Assembly: GCA_900541865.1 (NCBI GenBank)
Contig: UQLO01000015.1
Location: 1-58,016, forward strand
Direction: 5' to 3'
Origin: an uncultured Porphyromonadaceae bacterium
GTDB taxonomy: Bacteria; Bacteroidota; Bacteroidia; Bacteroidales; Muribaculaceae
Length of the DNA stretch: 58,016 bases
Made by a program: the position numbers and the translations under genes. The notes beneath the pieces are model-generated. The model did not search any database, had not been told where the DNA came from, and saw only the letters and a program-made list of their open reading frames with translations. The number at the start of each line of letters is the position of its first letter. The stretch's first letter is position 1. This document shows positions 7,892 to 17,737 of this stretch, one piece after another.

Positions 7892-8599
7892 TCAGAGCGT
7901 TTTAAGAAAATTCTGATAAGGGGTGAGGCAATTGTCGATCATAGCGCCCACACCGCGGCTGGTAATGGTGCCTCCGGAGATGCCGTCGACGTAGTCTTCG
8001 TCGCCTGCGGGGTGTTGGCCGGCCTTGACGACTGCAACGGGCATAAATACACCGTTTTTAAAGAGATGGCAGCCGCGGAACTGGTCGGAGAAGGCCGGTT
8101 TCTCTATTTCGGCGCCAAGACCCGGCGTCTCGCCCTGGTGGGCGAAGTAGGCGCCGTAGATGGTGGAGCCGTCGGCGTCGACGCTGATGTAGCCCCAAAT
8201 AGGCCCCCAAAGGCCGGCACCGTAGATTGGCAATATGTACTTTTTGGCCCCGTCAGCCAGAGTGCAGACGAATACCGGGAGCTCTCGCCCGTCTGCCGGA
8301 GCGGCAGCCTGCTGTTGAACATTCACAGCGAAAGCGTCGCCGCCGGGTATGGTCTGCCCGGCTTGGTCGACTACGCAGGTTTCAGTGATAAATCGCGTGT
8401 AATAAGCCGAGATGCTGTCCTGCGGCGGAAAGATATTCACGCTGGCGAGTATCTGGCCCATTTTGGCAGCGTTGGCGTTCTCGATTTGTTTGTCTTTGAG
8501 GGAGATGGAAGTCAGAGCGAGAGCCGAGCCGACAACCACCACCAGTACCACTATATATATTATGGTATAGAGTTTGCTTTCCTTGTTGATCATGGTCAT
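7892..8599 (-). CDS. nqrC: Na+-NQR subunit C (covalent FMN)
   Basis: A membrane-anchored periplasmic flavoprotein of 235 residues with one N-terminal helix (about 12-32). FMN is attached through a phosphodiester bond to a threonine in the family's SGAT motif; here the motif reads DGISGGTITS, with T211 as the likely attachment residue and glycine where alanine is usual. The start at 8599 is supported by an ATGA overlap with the nqrB stop. ApbE, which attaches the flavin, is not in the window. Confidence 0.95.
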   Translation of the reverse strand: MTMINKESKLYTIIYIVVLVVVVGSALALTSISLKDKQIENANAAKMGQILASVNIFPPQDSISAYYTRFITETCVVDQAGQTIPGGDAFAVNVQQQAAAPADGRELPVFVCTLADGAKKYILPIYGAGLWGPIWGYISVDADGSTIYGAYFAHQGETPGLGAEIEKPAFSDQFRGCHLFKNGVFMPVAVVKAGQHPAGDEDYVDGISGGTITSRGVGAMIDNCLTPYQNFLKTL

Positions 8600-9828
8600 G
8601 CGGTTTTTACTCGGTTAAGGCGCCGACGGATATTGGCGCGCACTACGCACCAGTCGATCAGCGGAGCAAAACAGTTCATAAGCAGCACGGCGAGCATGGC
8701 GCCTTCGGGATAACCGGTGTTGTACACTCGGATTATCACAGCCACAACGCCGATGAGGAAGCCGTAGATGTACTTGCCGACTGTGGTACGCGCCGCCGTC
8801 ACGGGGTCGGTAGCCATGAAGACCGCGGCGAAGGCGAGACCGCCGTAGAGGAGCTGGTCGGCGGGCGCGAGGTAGGCGCAAGGATAGGTGGGCGAGGCGG
8901 TTATGTTGGCAATCCAGCCCATGGCCAGTGCGCCGACGGCCACACTGACTATAATGCGCCAGTTGGCTATACCGGCGGCCAGGAGCACAACGGCGCCGAT
9001 GAGAATGCACAGCGTGGAAGTCTCGCCGAAAGAGCCGGGCATGAGCCCTAAGAAAGCGTCCCAAGTGCTTATTATGTGACCTCCCACGCCTTCCACCACC
9101 TGTCCCGGCTCAAACTGCTGTGCCATCTGCCCCAGAGGCGTGGCGCAGCTGAAGCCGTCGGGGGCGGCGGTGCCGTAGCCGAAGGGCGTTCCGGTGGCGA
9201 CGTATACTTTGTCGCCGCTCATGGCGCCGGGATATGCGAAGAAGAGGAAAGCACGGGCAACCAGAGCCACATTGAGCACGTTGTAACCCGTTCCGCCGAA
9301 GACTTCCTTGACGAAGATGACGGAGAAGGCCGTGGCCACAGCGAGCATCCACAGCGGAATCTCCGCCGGGCATATCATGGGAATCAGAATGCCGGTGACG
9401 AGAAAACCTTCCTGAATCTCCTCGCGGCGCCACTGCGCAACGGCGAATTCGATGCCCAGACCGACCACATAGGCCACCACCACGCGGGGCAGGATGGTCA
9501 GCAAGCCGTAGAGCATCAGATGCCAGAAGGGAAATTCATTGGCACCCAGAGCGAGCCAATGCTGATAGCCGGTGTTGTACATGCCAAAAAGGAAGCACGG
9601 CATCAAGGCCAGCACCACTATTATCATGGTGCGTTTGGAGTCCATGCTGTCGTGAATCTGGGCGGCGTTTACCTTGGCGGCGCGCGCACGGGGCGAGTAC
9701 AGGAAAGTCTCCATGCCGTCGTACACCGAGTGGAACGCATGCAGCTTGCCTTCGGGCTCGAAGGCGGGACGGATGCGGTCCAGATATTGTCGTAACTTTG
9801 CCACTTTATGTTGTTTTTCTATTTGCAA
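8596..9828 (-). CDS. nqrB: Na+-NQR subunit B (FMN and riboflavin, quinone site)
   Basis: The large membrane subunit, 410 residues with about ten hydrophobic segments, involved in sodium transfer and quinone reduction. The covalent FMN threonine is probably T230 in DGFSCATPL; the usual glycine of SGAT is a cysteine here. KEVFGGTGYNVLNVALVARA is a typical NqrB stretch. It follows nqrA by 6 nt and overlaps nqrC by 4 nt. Confidence 0.95.
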   Translation of the reverse strand: MQIEKQHKVAKLRQYLDRIRPAFEPEGKLHAFHSVYDGMETFLYSPRARAAKVNAAQIHDSMDSKRTMIIVVLALMPCFLFGMYNTGYQHWLALGANEFPFWHLMLYGLLTILPRVVVAYVVGLGIEFAVAQWRREEIQEGFLVTGILIPMICPAEIPLWMLAVATAFSVIFVKEVFGGTGYNVLNVALVARAFLFFAYPGAMSGDKVYVATGTPFGYGTAAPDGFSCATPLGQMAQQFEPGQVVEGVGGHIISTWDAFLGLMPGSFGETSTLCILIGAVVLLAAGIANWRIIVSVAVGALAMGWIANITASPTYPCAYLAPADQLLYGGLAFAAVFMATDPVTAARTTVGKYIYGFLIGVVAVIIRVYNTGYPEGAMLAVLLMNCFAPLIDWCVVRANIRRRLNRVKTA

Positions 9829-9834
9829 TTGTGT

Positions 9835-11169
9835 TTATTCCAGTTCTTTGCGCAGTTTGTCCAAGCCGGCGCGCACAATCTGCTGCAGGGGCAGTTTGGA
9901 GGTATCGGCAAACTCGGCCAATGCAAAATCCTCGGGTGCCACCTCGTAGATGCCCAACTCTTCCATACGCTCTATATCGTTTGCCAGAATGGCTTTGATG
10001 AGGAATTCCGGAAGGATGTCCATCGGCATCATGCGGTCGTACTCGCCGCTCATAATCATTGCGCGGCGGCCTCCGTTGAGGCGAGCGTCCGGGCGGAACA
10101 CTTTCTTGAGGAAGCTCAGGGGGAAGCTGCGTGAGGTGCTCATCTTCGAGGGGCTCAGCGAGGCCCAGCCCATAAATTCGTCGACATCGTCGCCCTCGGC
10201 GATGACTGTTATCTGCCGATAGGGAGCGCGAAGGAAAGACTCATCGCTGTCGTCGACCACTGTGCCGGTGAGCACATTTCCGCTGATGATTCGCTTGTGG
10301 CGTCCGTCGTCGCAGAGGCGATTTTTCAGCAGGGGTGCTATCTGAGCGCCGGCCAGAGTGATGAGCCTGCATGGAGCGGCGACTTCGGGGCCGGCCACAG
10401 CCACTTCGACGGAGGTGTCGACCTCGCCCGTCTCAAGCAGGCGCCCGATGCGGAGAAGTACGTCCCAGTCCATCGTCCAGACGTTTTCGCCTTTGTTGAC
10501 AGGCTTAATGTTTGCAATCTGCACACCGATGTTACCCGCAGGATGAGGACCATCGACAGCCACCATTTCAGCACCGGCAATTGCAGGCCAGACGGCGGAG
10601 GCGCTGTGGCTGATATAGACCTTACCTTCAGTCAGCGAAGCCAGGGCAGCGACGGCTTTTGCAGCCCGTGCGGCTGTGGCGGGATTAGGAGCTTCTACGG
10701 GCAGCTCGAGCGGCGCAGTGCGTAAGGCGGTCACGAAGATGTCGCGCACTTTTTCGTTGACATCGGGAACGATGTCGTAGGGGCGTTTGCGCATCATAGC
10801 CAGCAGGCCGGAGTTGGCCAGCAACTTGCGGAAGGCGTCGCCCGAGGCGGCATTTTCGAATTTGAGGGCGTCGGTGCCGCTCACTTCGACCTCCACACGC
10901 AGTATGCGTCGGCGCTCGCCGCGAACCACAGCGCGCACAGTTCCGGCAGCCGGCGAGATGAGTTTTACTTCGGTATTAGTTTTGTGGTATAGCAGCGCCG
11001 AGCCGCGCAGAACGCTGTCGCCCACCGCCACGGCGGTCTTTGGCACGAAGCCGGGGAAGTCCTCCGGACAGATTGCCACGACTGCCGTTTTAACCTCCGT
11101 AGGAGCGGCTCCGGCCGGCACAGCACCGGCCAAGGGGAGGTTCAGTCCTTTTTTTAATGTGATTTTCAT
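9835..11169 (-). CDS. nqrA: Na+-NQR subunit A
   Basis: The soluble cytoplasmic subunit of the Na+ pump, 444 residues from the ATG at 11169. The family begins M-x-I-x-x-x-K-G-L-x-(L/I)-P, seen here as MKITLKKGLNLPLAG, which is why I prefer this start over an ATG five codons upstream. First gene of the operon. A TAACTTTG promoter box lies 59 nt upstream. Confidence 0.95.
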   Translation of the reverse strand: MKITLKKGLNLPLAGAVPAGAAPTEVKTAVVAICPEDFPGFVPKTAVAVGDSVLRGSALLYHKTNTEVKLISPAAGTVRAVVRGERRRILRVEVEVSGTDALKFENAASGDAFRKLLANSGLLAMMRKRPYDIVPDVNEKVRDIFVTALRTAPLELPVEAPNPATAARAAKAVAALASLTEGKVYISHSASAVWPAIAGAEMVAVDGPHPAGNIGVQIANIKPVNKGENVWTMDWDVLLRIGRLLETGEVDTSVEVAVAGPEVAAPCRLITLAGAQIAPLLKNRLCDDGRHKRIISGNVLTGTVVDDSDESFLRAPYRQITVIAEGDDVDEFMGWASLSPSKMSTSRSFPLSFLKKVFRPDARLNGGRRAMIMSGEYDRMMPMDILPEFLIKAILANDIERMEELGIYEVAPEDFALAEFADTSKLPLQQIVRAGLDKLRKELE

Positions 11170-11227
11170 TGAGAAAATATGCACACGGGTCTTAAGGCCC
11201 GAAATGTCAGTTCAGGTAAACAATGTG

Positions 11228-11235
11228 CAAAGTTA
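11228..11235 (-). promoter_or_regulatory. -7 element of the nqr operon promoter
   Basis: TAACTTTG on the minus strand fits TAnnTTTG. No good TTTG is visible 19-21 bp upstream, so the -33 box must be degenerate. Confidence 0.5.
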
Positions 11236-11330
11236 AGAATTTTAGCCAAAAAAACTTAAATGCAAAAGCGAAAGTATGAAGCCCGCTTAACAACCTTTAA
11301 CTCGTCTGTCGCCCGAGTACCTGTTGTCCT

Positions 11331-12017
11331 TCACGATATTCGACGATAGAGGGCCGAGATGTCCTTCCGGCGCCCGAAGATGGTTATGAAGTCGCCTTCC
11401 TCGCAGCACACGGCCGGGCTGACGGTCAAGGGTCTGAGCACAGTTCGGTCCATACCGAGCACATTGGTGAGCTTTGCGGGGCGACTGGCACCCACAAGGC
11501 TGATGCCGAATTCTTTGTCGAGATTAAATTCGGTGTACGCCATCCCGACGAAGTAGCGCGGGGCGGGGAAAGAGGCCACTACCCTCTCACTGTCGATCTG
11601 CATGCTGCGCGTGCCCGGACCAAGCTCGAATTCGTGGGTGAGGTCGGCGGCTGCTCGCTGCTCGGGGGTGAGAATGCGGTCGATGTGGAAGCCCTGGAGT
11701 ATGGATTCGTGGATGTAGTCGGTGGCGCGCGCATAGATGTGGGTCACGCCGGCCTTTTTGAGCAGAGCTACCGTGCGGATTGAGGCACCGAAGTTTTCGC
11801 CGATGGCCACCACGACCACGTCGACATTTCGCAGGGGCAACACAGCCAGCGAAGTCTCCTCGGTGGAATCAATGAGATATACGGTTGAGATATAGTCCTT
11901 TATGTCGTCGATGCGCTGCTGGCAGCAGTCGGCGCCAATCACTTCGTGGCCGAGGTCGGTGAGGTCGCGGGCGAGGTTGTCGCCGAATATTCCGAGTCCT
12001 ATAATGAGATAACGCAT
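11331..12017 (-). CDS. trkA: TrkA/KtrA-type potassium channel regulatory protein
   Basis: A 228-residue cytoplasmic RCK protein that gates a Trk/Ktr potassium channel in response to nucleotides. The Rossmann N-terminus IIGLGIFGDNLARDL contains the GxGxFG nucleotide loop, followed by a domain of RCK_C type at about 135-225. A single RCK unit makes it KtrA-like in size. It lies 13 nt downstream of the channel gene trkH, so the pair forms one operon. Confidence 0.9.
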   Translation of the reverse strand: MRYLIIGLGIFGDNLARDLTDLGHEVIGADCCQQRIDDIKDYISTVYLIDSTEETSLAVLPLRNVDVVVVAIGENFGASIRTVALLKKAGVTHIYARATDYIHESILQGFHIDRILTPEQRAAADLTHEFELGPGTRSMQIDSERVVASFPAPRYFVGMAYTEFNLDKEFGISLVGASRPAKLTNVLGMDRTVLRPLTVSPAVCCEEGDFITIFGRRKDISALYRRIS

Positions 12018-12030
12018 ATAAATCGGGGTT

Positions 12031-13887
12031 TCAAGAGATTATCACTTCGTCTGCCGGGAAATGGCCGGAGGTGTCGGAGCTTTTGTGGACCAAGCCTACC
12101 AGCACCGACAGCAGCCCGACCCGGCCCAGGAACATTGCCGCTGAGAGCAGAATTTTGGAGGTTGGCGAAAGGTCGGCGGTGATTCCCAGCGAGAGCCCGT
12201 TTGTTGTCACGGCCGACACACATTCGAATACCACGGCTTTTAGACTCAGAGCCGGCTCGGCGATAACGACGGCAGCGGTGAAGGCCACCAGAGTAATCAC
12301 CGACAGCACAATGGTGCCATTGGCGCGCCGAACTGAGTCGATGGAGATTCGGCGGTTGAAGGCAGCCACACCCCGGTTGTTGCATATGAGGGAGCGGAGA
12401 TTCAAAAGAGCTGTGCTGAAGGCGTTTACCTTGATACCTCCCGCCATCGACTGCGATGAGCCACCTATCCACATCAAAAACATCAGTATCAGCAAGGTAA
12501 TGTTGAGAAAACCTGCCGGATTGATGGGAGCGAAACCCGCCGAGCGAGTGGTGGCGGAATAGAACATGCTTTGAATCACCTGCTTGCTGGTGGCCATGCC
12601 TTCGAGGCTATGATGCCTTTCCAGAAGGAAAAAGGCCGAAGCGCCAACAATGAAGAGAGTCACGGTGGTTGCAAGCACAATTTTTGTGTTTAGGTCGTAG
12701 ATGTGGACGCGCCGCCGTTTCGCAGGGCGTCGTAGAATGAAGTCTTTTAAGTCCACGAGGTATTGGAAAAGAGCGTCTTTGAAGTTTACCAGAATGGGAA
12801 AACCGATGCCACCGGCGAATATCAGCACAGTCATCACCAGGTAGAACAGCTGATTGCCTCGGAAGAGGGCCGGATTGGCCAGCCCGTCGGGGATTGTGCT
12901 GAGGCCGGAATTGGTGAAGGCGGCGATGGCGTGAAAGGCGGCGCAGCCTATGCGTTCGGCCGTGGTGGCGCATAACCCTGCCGGCAGCGTGAAATATATA
13001 CCCACTGCACCGATGGCCTCCACGCATAGCGTAAATGCCAGAATATAGAGCAACATCGGGATGAGAGCGCCCATACTCTTGGAGTAGATGAAGTCCCTCA
13101 TCAGCAGCTGATTGTAGATGCTGGGGCGGCCGGTGAAGAAGAGGGAGAAGAAACTTGTGAAGGTTAGCACGCCCAAGGCACCTATTTGCATAAGAATGGC
13201 CAGCACCCACCAGCCCATAGAGGTGAAGGCAGTAGCGACGTCGACAGTGGTAAGCCCGGTCATACTCACCGCACTGGATGCCACAAAAAGAGCGTCGACG
13301 AAGCCCATCGGCCCGTTGTGACACCGCGGCAGCATAAGCACAAAAGCCCCGGCCAATATAAAAACCACGAAACTGCCCGACAGAATTAGCGAGGGGTTTG
13401 TGCGCCTGCCCAGCATCTGCATCACCCCACCGCAAATCTCCGCCACGGAGTAGATCAGGATGGCAACGAAGAAGAAACGGCGGTGGAAAACCCAACCGAG
13501 CATATGCAAATCGGCAAGACGGGGAAAGAAGGTTGGCAACACGGTGAGAACGATCATGCCGTCGGCCACGATATGAACCCACCCTGTCAGGCCGCGCGGG
13601 CGGGGACGAAAAAAAACGTCGACTCCAATGCCGAGCACGAACACAGCCTGCGAGATATGCAGCAGCCGCATTATTAAGGGCTTGTCAATGGCATCATTGT
13701 CGAAGCCGAAGTACACAAGCAGGCACACAACGGCAACCACGGCGCCCAGAAAGGCAACTACACCCATAATGGCGTCGAGCGCGCCCCCGAAACGCTCCAG
13801 ACGGTGTCGGGCGCGATAGACAGCGCCTTGGTTTATGCCAAGGCGCTTGGCCAGTGTTCCGGCAATGCGATGAATAACCTCGTGCAT
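12031..13887 (-). CDS. trkH: TrkH/KtrB-family potassium transporter
   Basis: The channel-forming K+ uptake subunit, 618 residues. The first ~170 residues add several membrane helices before the TrkH core, as in other Bacteroidetes members. The core shows repeated helix-pore-helix units with selectivity segments such as SAVSMTGLTTVD, FTNSGLSTIP, TTRSAGFAPI and VTTNGLSLGI. It is the first gene of the trkHA operon. Confidence 0.92.
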   Translation of the reverse strand: MHEVIHRIAGTLAKRLGINQGAVYRARHRLERFGGALDAIMGVVAFLGAVVAVVCLLVYFGFDNDAIDKPLIMRLLHISQAVFVLGIGVDVFFRPRPRGLTGWVHIVADGMIVLTVLPTFFPRLADLHMLGWVFHRRFFFVAILIYSVAEICGGVMQMLGRRTNPSLILSGSFVVFILAGAFVLMLPRCHNGPMGFVDALFVASSAVSMTGLTTVDVATAFTSMGWWVLAILMQIGALGVLTFTSFFSLFFTGRPSIYNQLLMRDFIYSKSMGALIPMLLYILAFTLCVEAIGAVGIYFTLPAGLCATTAERIGCAAFHAIAAFTNSGLSTIPDGLANPALFRGNQLFYLVMTVLIFAGGIGFPILVNFKDALFQYLVDLKDFILRRPAKRRRVHIYDLNTKIVLATTVTLFIVGASAFFLLERHHSLEGMATSKQVIQSMFYSATTRSAGFAPINPAGFLNITLLILMFLMWIGGSSQSMAGGIKVNAFSTALLNLRSLICNNRGVAAFNRRISIDSVRRANGTIVLSVITLVAFTAAVVIAEPALSLKAVVFECVSAVTTNGLSLGITADLSPTSKILLSAAMFLGRVGLLSVLVGLVHKSSDTSGHFPADEVIIS

Positions 13888-13948
13888 GTCATGATAACAA
13901 TCTCGGCGCGCTTTTTGTTAGATAGGGCGTTAACATTTCAAAAAAGCA

Positions 13949-13979
13949 CTTGCCGTGAGCGACTTTTTTGTTAATTTTG
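13949..13979 (+). promoter_or_regulatory. Promoter of mltG
   Basis: CTTG (13949-13952, for TTTG) and TAATTTTG (13972-13979) are separated by 19 bp. The ATG of mltG is about 55 nt downstream. The region also holds the divergent start of trkH. Confidence 0.6.
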
Positions 13980-14033
13980 GGGTGGAATCGCCTTGCGTTT
14001 TCCTTTACGTTCTAATTTGTTGTGTATAAACCG

Positions 14034-15041
14034 ATGAATATCAAAAAGATACTTGCATGGACCGGTATTTCGGCCATAATCGCCGGAGGTGCTGTTTTCG
14101 GTGTTTGGCACATCTATATGCATGCTGAATACTCCGGTCCGGCAACCTCGGTGCGGATTCCGGCCGACGCCACCTCAGAGGCCGTTCGCGACAGCCTCGA
14201 AGTCCTCGGCTCCTACGGCCGAAAAGCTTACCGCCTTTGGAAACTCCAGGACGGCACGGCCATCCGCGCCCACGGATACTATGCCGTCGACTCCGGTCTG
14301 AGAGCCTTCGACCTTGCCCGGCGCATGGCTATGGGGCGCCAGACTCCGCTTAGGGTCACCTTCAACAATCTGCGCACTTTCGGGCAGCTTAACGGGGTCC
14401 TGTCTCGCCGTCTTGAGGCCGACAGCGCACGTTTCGCTGCCGGCGCCGACTCCGTGCTTGCACCGCGCGGCTTTACGCCTGAGGAATATGCCGCCGCCGT
14501 GCTTCCCGACACCTACGAATTCTACTGGACGGCTTCGCCCGAACATGTTTTTGAGGTTCTTGCCGACCACCGCACCGGATTTTGGACGCCTGAGAGACTT
14601 GCCAAGGCGCAGGCTCTGGGGCTTTCGCCCGAGCAGGTGGCCACCGTAGCCTCAATAGTCGAAGAAGAGACCAACAAGGCAGATGAGCGCGGAAAGGTGG
14701 CGCGGCTCTACCTCAACCGCCTGCAGCGCAACATGCCCCTGCAGGCCGACCCCACGGTTAAATTTGCACTTGGCGACTTCTCCCTGCGGCGCATCACCGG
14801 CGAGCACCTTGCTGTGCAGTCGCCCTACAACACTTACGTCAACCCCGGACTGCCGCCGGGTCCCATCAGGATTGCGGAGGCTGCCACCCTCGATGCCGTG
14901 CTCAACGCTCCGGACCACAACTTCCTTTATATGTGCGCCAAGCCCGACTTCTCCGGCTACCACGACTTTGCAACCACCTACGACCGACACCGCATAAACG
15001 CTGCCCGCTACCACCGCGCGCTCACAGCACGCGGCATCTGA
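14034..15041 (+). CDS. mltG: Endolytic murein transglycosylase MltG
   Basis: A membrane-anchored lytic transglycosylase that cuts nascent peptidoglycan and is thought to set glycan strand length. One N-terminal helix (about 5-25) is followed by a YceG fold; the catalytic region reads VASIVEEETNKADERG with the family glutamate inside, then LQADPTVKFALG and YNTYVNPGLPPGPI. I take ATG 14034 rather than an in-frame GTG at 14022. The length of 335 residues is normal. Confidence 0.93.
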   Translation: MNIKKILAWTGISAIIAGGAVFGVWHIYMHAEYSGPATSVRIPADATSEAVRDSLEVLGSYGRKAYRLWKLQDGTAIRAHGYYAVDSGLRAFDLARRMAMGRQTPLRVTFNNLRTFGQLNGVLSRRLEADSARFAAGADSVLAPRGFTPEEYAAAVLPDTYEFYWTASPEHVFEVLADHRTGFWTPERLAKAQALGLSPEQVATVASIVEEETNKADERGKVARLYLNRLQRNMPLQADPTVKFALGDFSLRRITGEHLAVQSPYNTYVNPGLPPGPIRIAEAATLDAVLNAPDHNFLYMCAKPDFSGYHDFATTYDRHRINAARYHRALTARGI

Positions 15042-15080
15042 CAGACTGGCACAATTTTTGCATGTAAAGCCTCAATTAAC

Positions 15081-17216
15081 ATGAATAAAATCCTAAAAGC
15101 AGCCGGCACAGCCGCGCTCCTGCTCTCCGCAATAAATATGACACAGGCTCAAAATCCTTTCAGCGCCGCCTCGGCCGGCGCTCTGGGCACGCCCCGCTTC
15201 TCGCTGGTCAACGACAGCGTGTGGGAACCGGCCATTGATGCCGCACTGGCTTCGGCACGCGCCGAAATCGACTCTATCGCCACCTCCGGCCAGGCTCCGA
15301 CTTTCCAAAACACCATAGTGGCGCTCGAAAACGCCGGCGGCGACCTCGACCGAGTGCTCAATGTGTTCTATCCTCTGCTCAGCGCCGAAAGCTCCGATGC
15401 GATGATGGAAATAGCAATGTCCACCTCGCAGAAACTCAGCGACTACTCCACTTCGTTAGTTCTCAACCGGCCCCTGTGGGAGCGAGTGGAGGCAGTCTAC
15501 AACGGACGCGACGCCCTCGGACTCAACCCCGAAGACTCCATGCTGCTGCAGAAGACCTACGACAGCTTCGCCCTCTCCGGCGCATGCCTCGAAGGCGACG
15601 ACCGCGAGGAGTTCCGACGCATAAGCGCCGAACTTTCCGAGCTCACCACGCGCTTCGGCCAAAATGTGCTCCGCGAGTTGAACACATATAAGATATATCT
15701 CACCGCCGACGACCTCGAAGGTCTCACACCGACAAGCATCGCCCAGGCCGCCGAAGCCGCCAAGGCCGAAGGCCGCGAAGGAGAGTATCTCTTCACGCTC
15801 GACCAGCCGGTCTACATGGCATTCCTGAAAAACTCGACGCGCCGCGACCTCCGCGAGCGTATGTACCGCCTGTACACGGGGCGCAACACCTCCGGCGAAT
15901 TTTCCAACCTGCCCGTCATAACCCGCATCGCCGAGTTGCGCCGCCGCGAAGCACAGCTGCTGGGCTCGCCGACCTACGCCGACCACTCTCTGCAGCGCAC
16001 CATGGCCCGCAACCCGCAGGCCGTCTACAGTCTGCTCGACCGCCTGCGCGACGCATACCGCCCCGCCCTGCAGGCTGAGATGTCCGAGCTGACCGAGTTT
16101 GCATCCAATCTGGAGGGGCACCCCGTCGAAATCAAGCCCTGGGACTACTCCTACTACTCCAACAAGCTCAAAACCGCCCGCTACAACTTCGACGAAGAGG
16201 CTCTGCGCCCCTACTTCGAGCTCAACAACGTCATCGACGGCGTGTTCGGCCTCGCAACCCGCCTGTACGGTCTCACCTTTACCCGCAACGACTCCATCGA
16301 GGTGTACCACCCCGACGTCAAGGCATTCGAGGTGCACGATGCCGACGGAAGCTATCTCGGCGTTATCTACACCGACTTCTTCCCCCGCCCCACCAAGCGT
16401 CCCGGTGCTTGGATGACAAACTTCAAAGAACAGTTCGTGGCGGCCGACGGCTCCGACTCCCGTCCTTTCGTGAGCATCGTGATGAACTTCACCAAGCCCA
16501 CCGCCGACACACCCTCCCTGCTTACGCCTTACGAGGTGGAAACCTTCCTCCACGAGTTCGGCCATGCCCTCCACGGACTGCTGGCATCCTCGCACTACGC
16601 TTCGCTTTCGGGCACGAACGTCTATCGCGACTTCGTCGAGCTGCCCTCGCAGTTCAACGAAAACTTCCTGACTGAGCGCGAGTTTCTGGACGGCTTCGCC
16701 CGCCACTATCAGACCGGCGACCCCATTCCGCAGAATCTCGTCGATGCTTTGGTAGCGTCCTCGCGCTACGGTGCCGCTTACTCGTGCATGCGGCAGCTTG
16801 GCTTCGGCTATCTGGATATGGCCTGGCACACCACTACTGAAAACGTAGCCGACCCCGCCGATTTCGAGCGCCGTGCCACCGAAAGCGTCCAAATATTCGC
16901 GCCCGAGGAGGGCTCGCTGATGTCGCCCCAGTTCAGCCATATCTTCTCCGGAGGCTACGCCGCCGGCTACTACAGCTACAAATGGGCCGAAGTTCTCGAC
17001 GCCGACGCCTTCGCCTTCCTTAAGGAGCACGGCATATTCGACCGCGCCACCGCCGACAGCTTCCGCCGCAACATACTCATGCGGGGCGGCACGGAAGATC
17101 CCGGCGAGCTCTACCGCCGCTTCCGCGGTCAGGACCCCGGCATTGAGGCGCTTCTGGTGCGCGACGGCATCCTCCCCGAGCCCCAGCCTCACGTGGCCCG
17201 TCCGAAGGTCGACTGA
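15081..17216 (+). CDS. dcp: M3-family zinc metallopeptidase (Dcp-like peptidyl-dipeptidase)
   Basis: A 711-residue oligopeptidase. The zinc site is HEFGH at 491-495 with the third ligand probably E520 in DFVELPSQF. An N-terminal signal-like segment (ILKAAGTAALLLSAINMTQA) points to export to the periplasm, as for peptidyl-dipeptidases of Bacteroidetes. FSGGYAAGYYSYKWAEVLDADAF near the C-terminus is the substrate-clamping region common to Dcp and oligopeptidase A; the exported location favours Dcp. The gene is 39 nt after mltG. Confidence 0.92.
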   Translation: MNKILKAAGTAALLLSAINMTQAQNPFSAASAGALGTPRFSLVNDSVWEPAIDAALASARAEIDSIATSGQAPTFQNTIVALENAGGDLDRVLNVFYPLLSAESSDAMMEIAMSTSQKLSDYSTSLVLNRPLWERVEAVYNGRDALGLNPEDSMLLQKTYDSFALSGACLEGDDREEFRRISAELSELTTRFGQNVLRELNTYKIYLTADDLEGLTPTSIAQAAEAAKAEGREGEYLFTLDQPVYMAFLKNSTRRDLRERMYRLYTGRNTSGEFSNLPVITRIAELRRREAQLLGSPTYADHSLQRTMARNPQAVYSLLDRLRDAYRPALQAEMSELTEFASNLEGHPVEIKPWDYSYYSNKLKTARYNFDEEALRPYFELNNVIDGVFGLATRLYGLTFTRNDSIEVYHPDVKAFEVHDADGSYLGVIYTDFFPRPTKRPGAWMTNFKEQFVAADGSDSRPFVSIVMNFTKPTADTPSLLTPYEVETFLHEFGHALHGLLASSHYASLSGTNVYRDFVELPSQFNENFLTEREFLDGFARHYQTGDPIPQNLVDALVASSRYGAAYSCMRQLGFGYLDMAWHTTTENVADPADFERRATESVQIFAPEEGSLMSPQFSHIFSGGYAAGYYSYKWAEVLDADAFAFLKEHGIFDRATADSFRRNILMRGGTEDPGELYRRFRGQDPGIEALLVRDGILPEPQPHVARPKVD

Positions 17217-17229
17217 AACCACGTCTGCC

Positions 17230-17706
17230 ATGCGCCTGAGCCCGGTTTTCAGTGTTCCAGCACGCGTCTATGCCCGCGCCCTCGGCCTGCGTCTTCTGCG
17301 CCGGTGGGCGTGGCTCCCCGCGCTGGCAACTTTGGGGCTGCTGGGTTTGTCATTCCGCGATGTGCGTTTTGCCTACGTTCTTCTGATGACTTTGTTTGTG
17401 GTCTATCCTATGCTGCTCACGCTTGGCTGGTTAGCCATCACGGGCAAGCGCCATTTCGTTCGGGCCATGCGTCCCCAGCGCTGGACCTTCGGCAGCGGCG
17501 ACTCACCGGCGCTTGCGGTTGAGTTTTTCCGCTTTCAAACCGACGATTCCGACGAAATCGGCGAGGCTGTCGAGAATTTTGCCTGCAATGCCGAAGCCAT
17601 CGAACGCATAGACCGCTCAAAAGGTTATACATATGTATGGCTTCGCGACACCGGCACACCTCTGCTTATCATACCCACCGAGCTGACCCCTCAGCCTGCG
17701 GAATAA
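17230..17706 (+). CDS. Small membrane protein, 158 aa, unknown function
   Basis: Two adjacent hydrophobic segments (about 28-45 and 48-70) form a hairpin in the membrane. A soluble C-terminal domain of about 85 residues follows, with the pattern RFQTDDSDEIGEAVENFACN. This layout resembles bacterial proteins with a YcxB-like domain, but I am not sure. The start is the ATG at 17230, 13 nt after the peptidase stop; a longer frame would run inside that gene. It probably belongs to the mltG-dcp-TPR gene row. Confidence 0.7.
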   Translation: MRLSPVFSVPARVYARALGLRLLRRWAWLPALATLGLLGLSFRDVRFAYVLLMTLFVVYPMLLTLGWLAITGKRHFVRAMRPQRWTFGSGDSPALAVEFFRFQTDDSDEIGEAVENFACNAEAIERIDRSKGYTYVWLRDTGTPLLIIPTELTPQPAE

Positions 17707-17737
17707 TCCTCTCCTCCCCTCTCCTTACCCAAGCAAG

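Noticed and set aside
15456..17231. 591-codon minus-strand frame opposite the M3 peptidase
   Set aside because: It is a mirror frame of a high-GC gene; the plus-strand protein has the zinc motif and family features.
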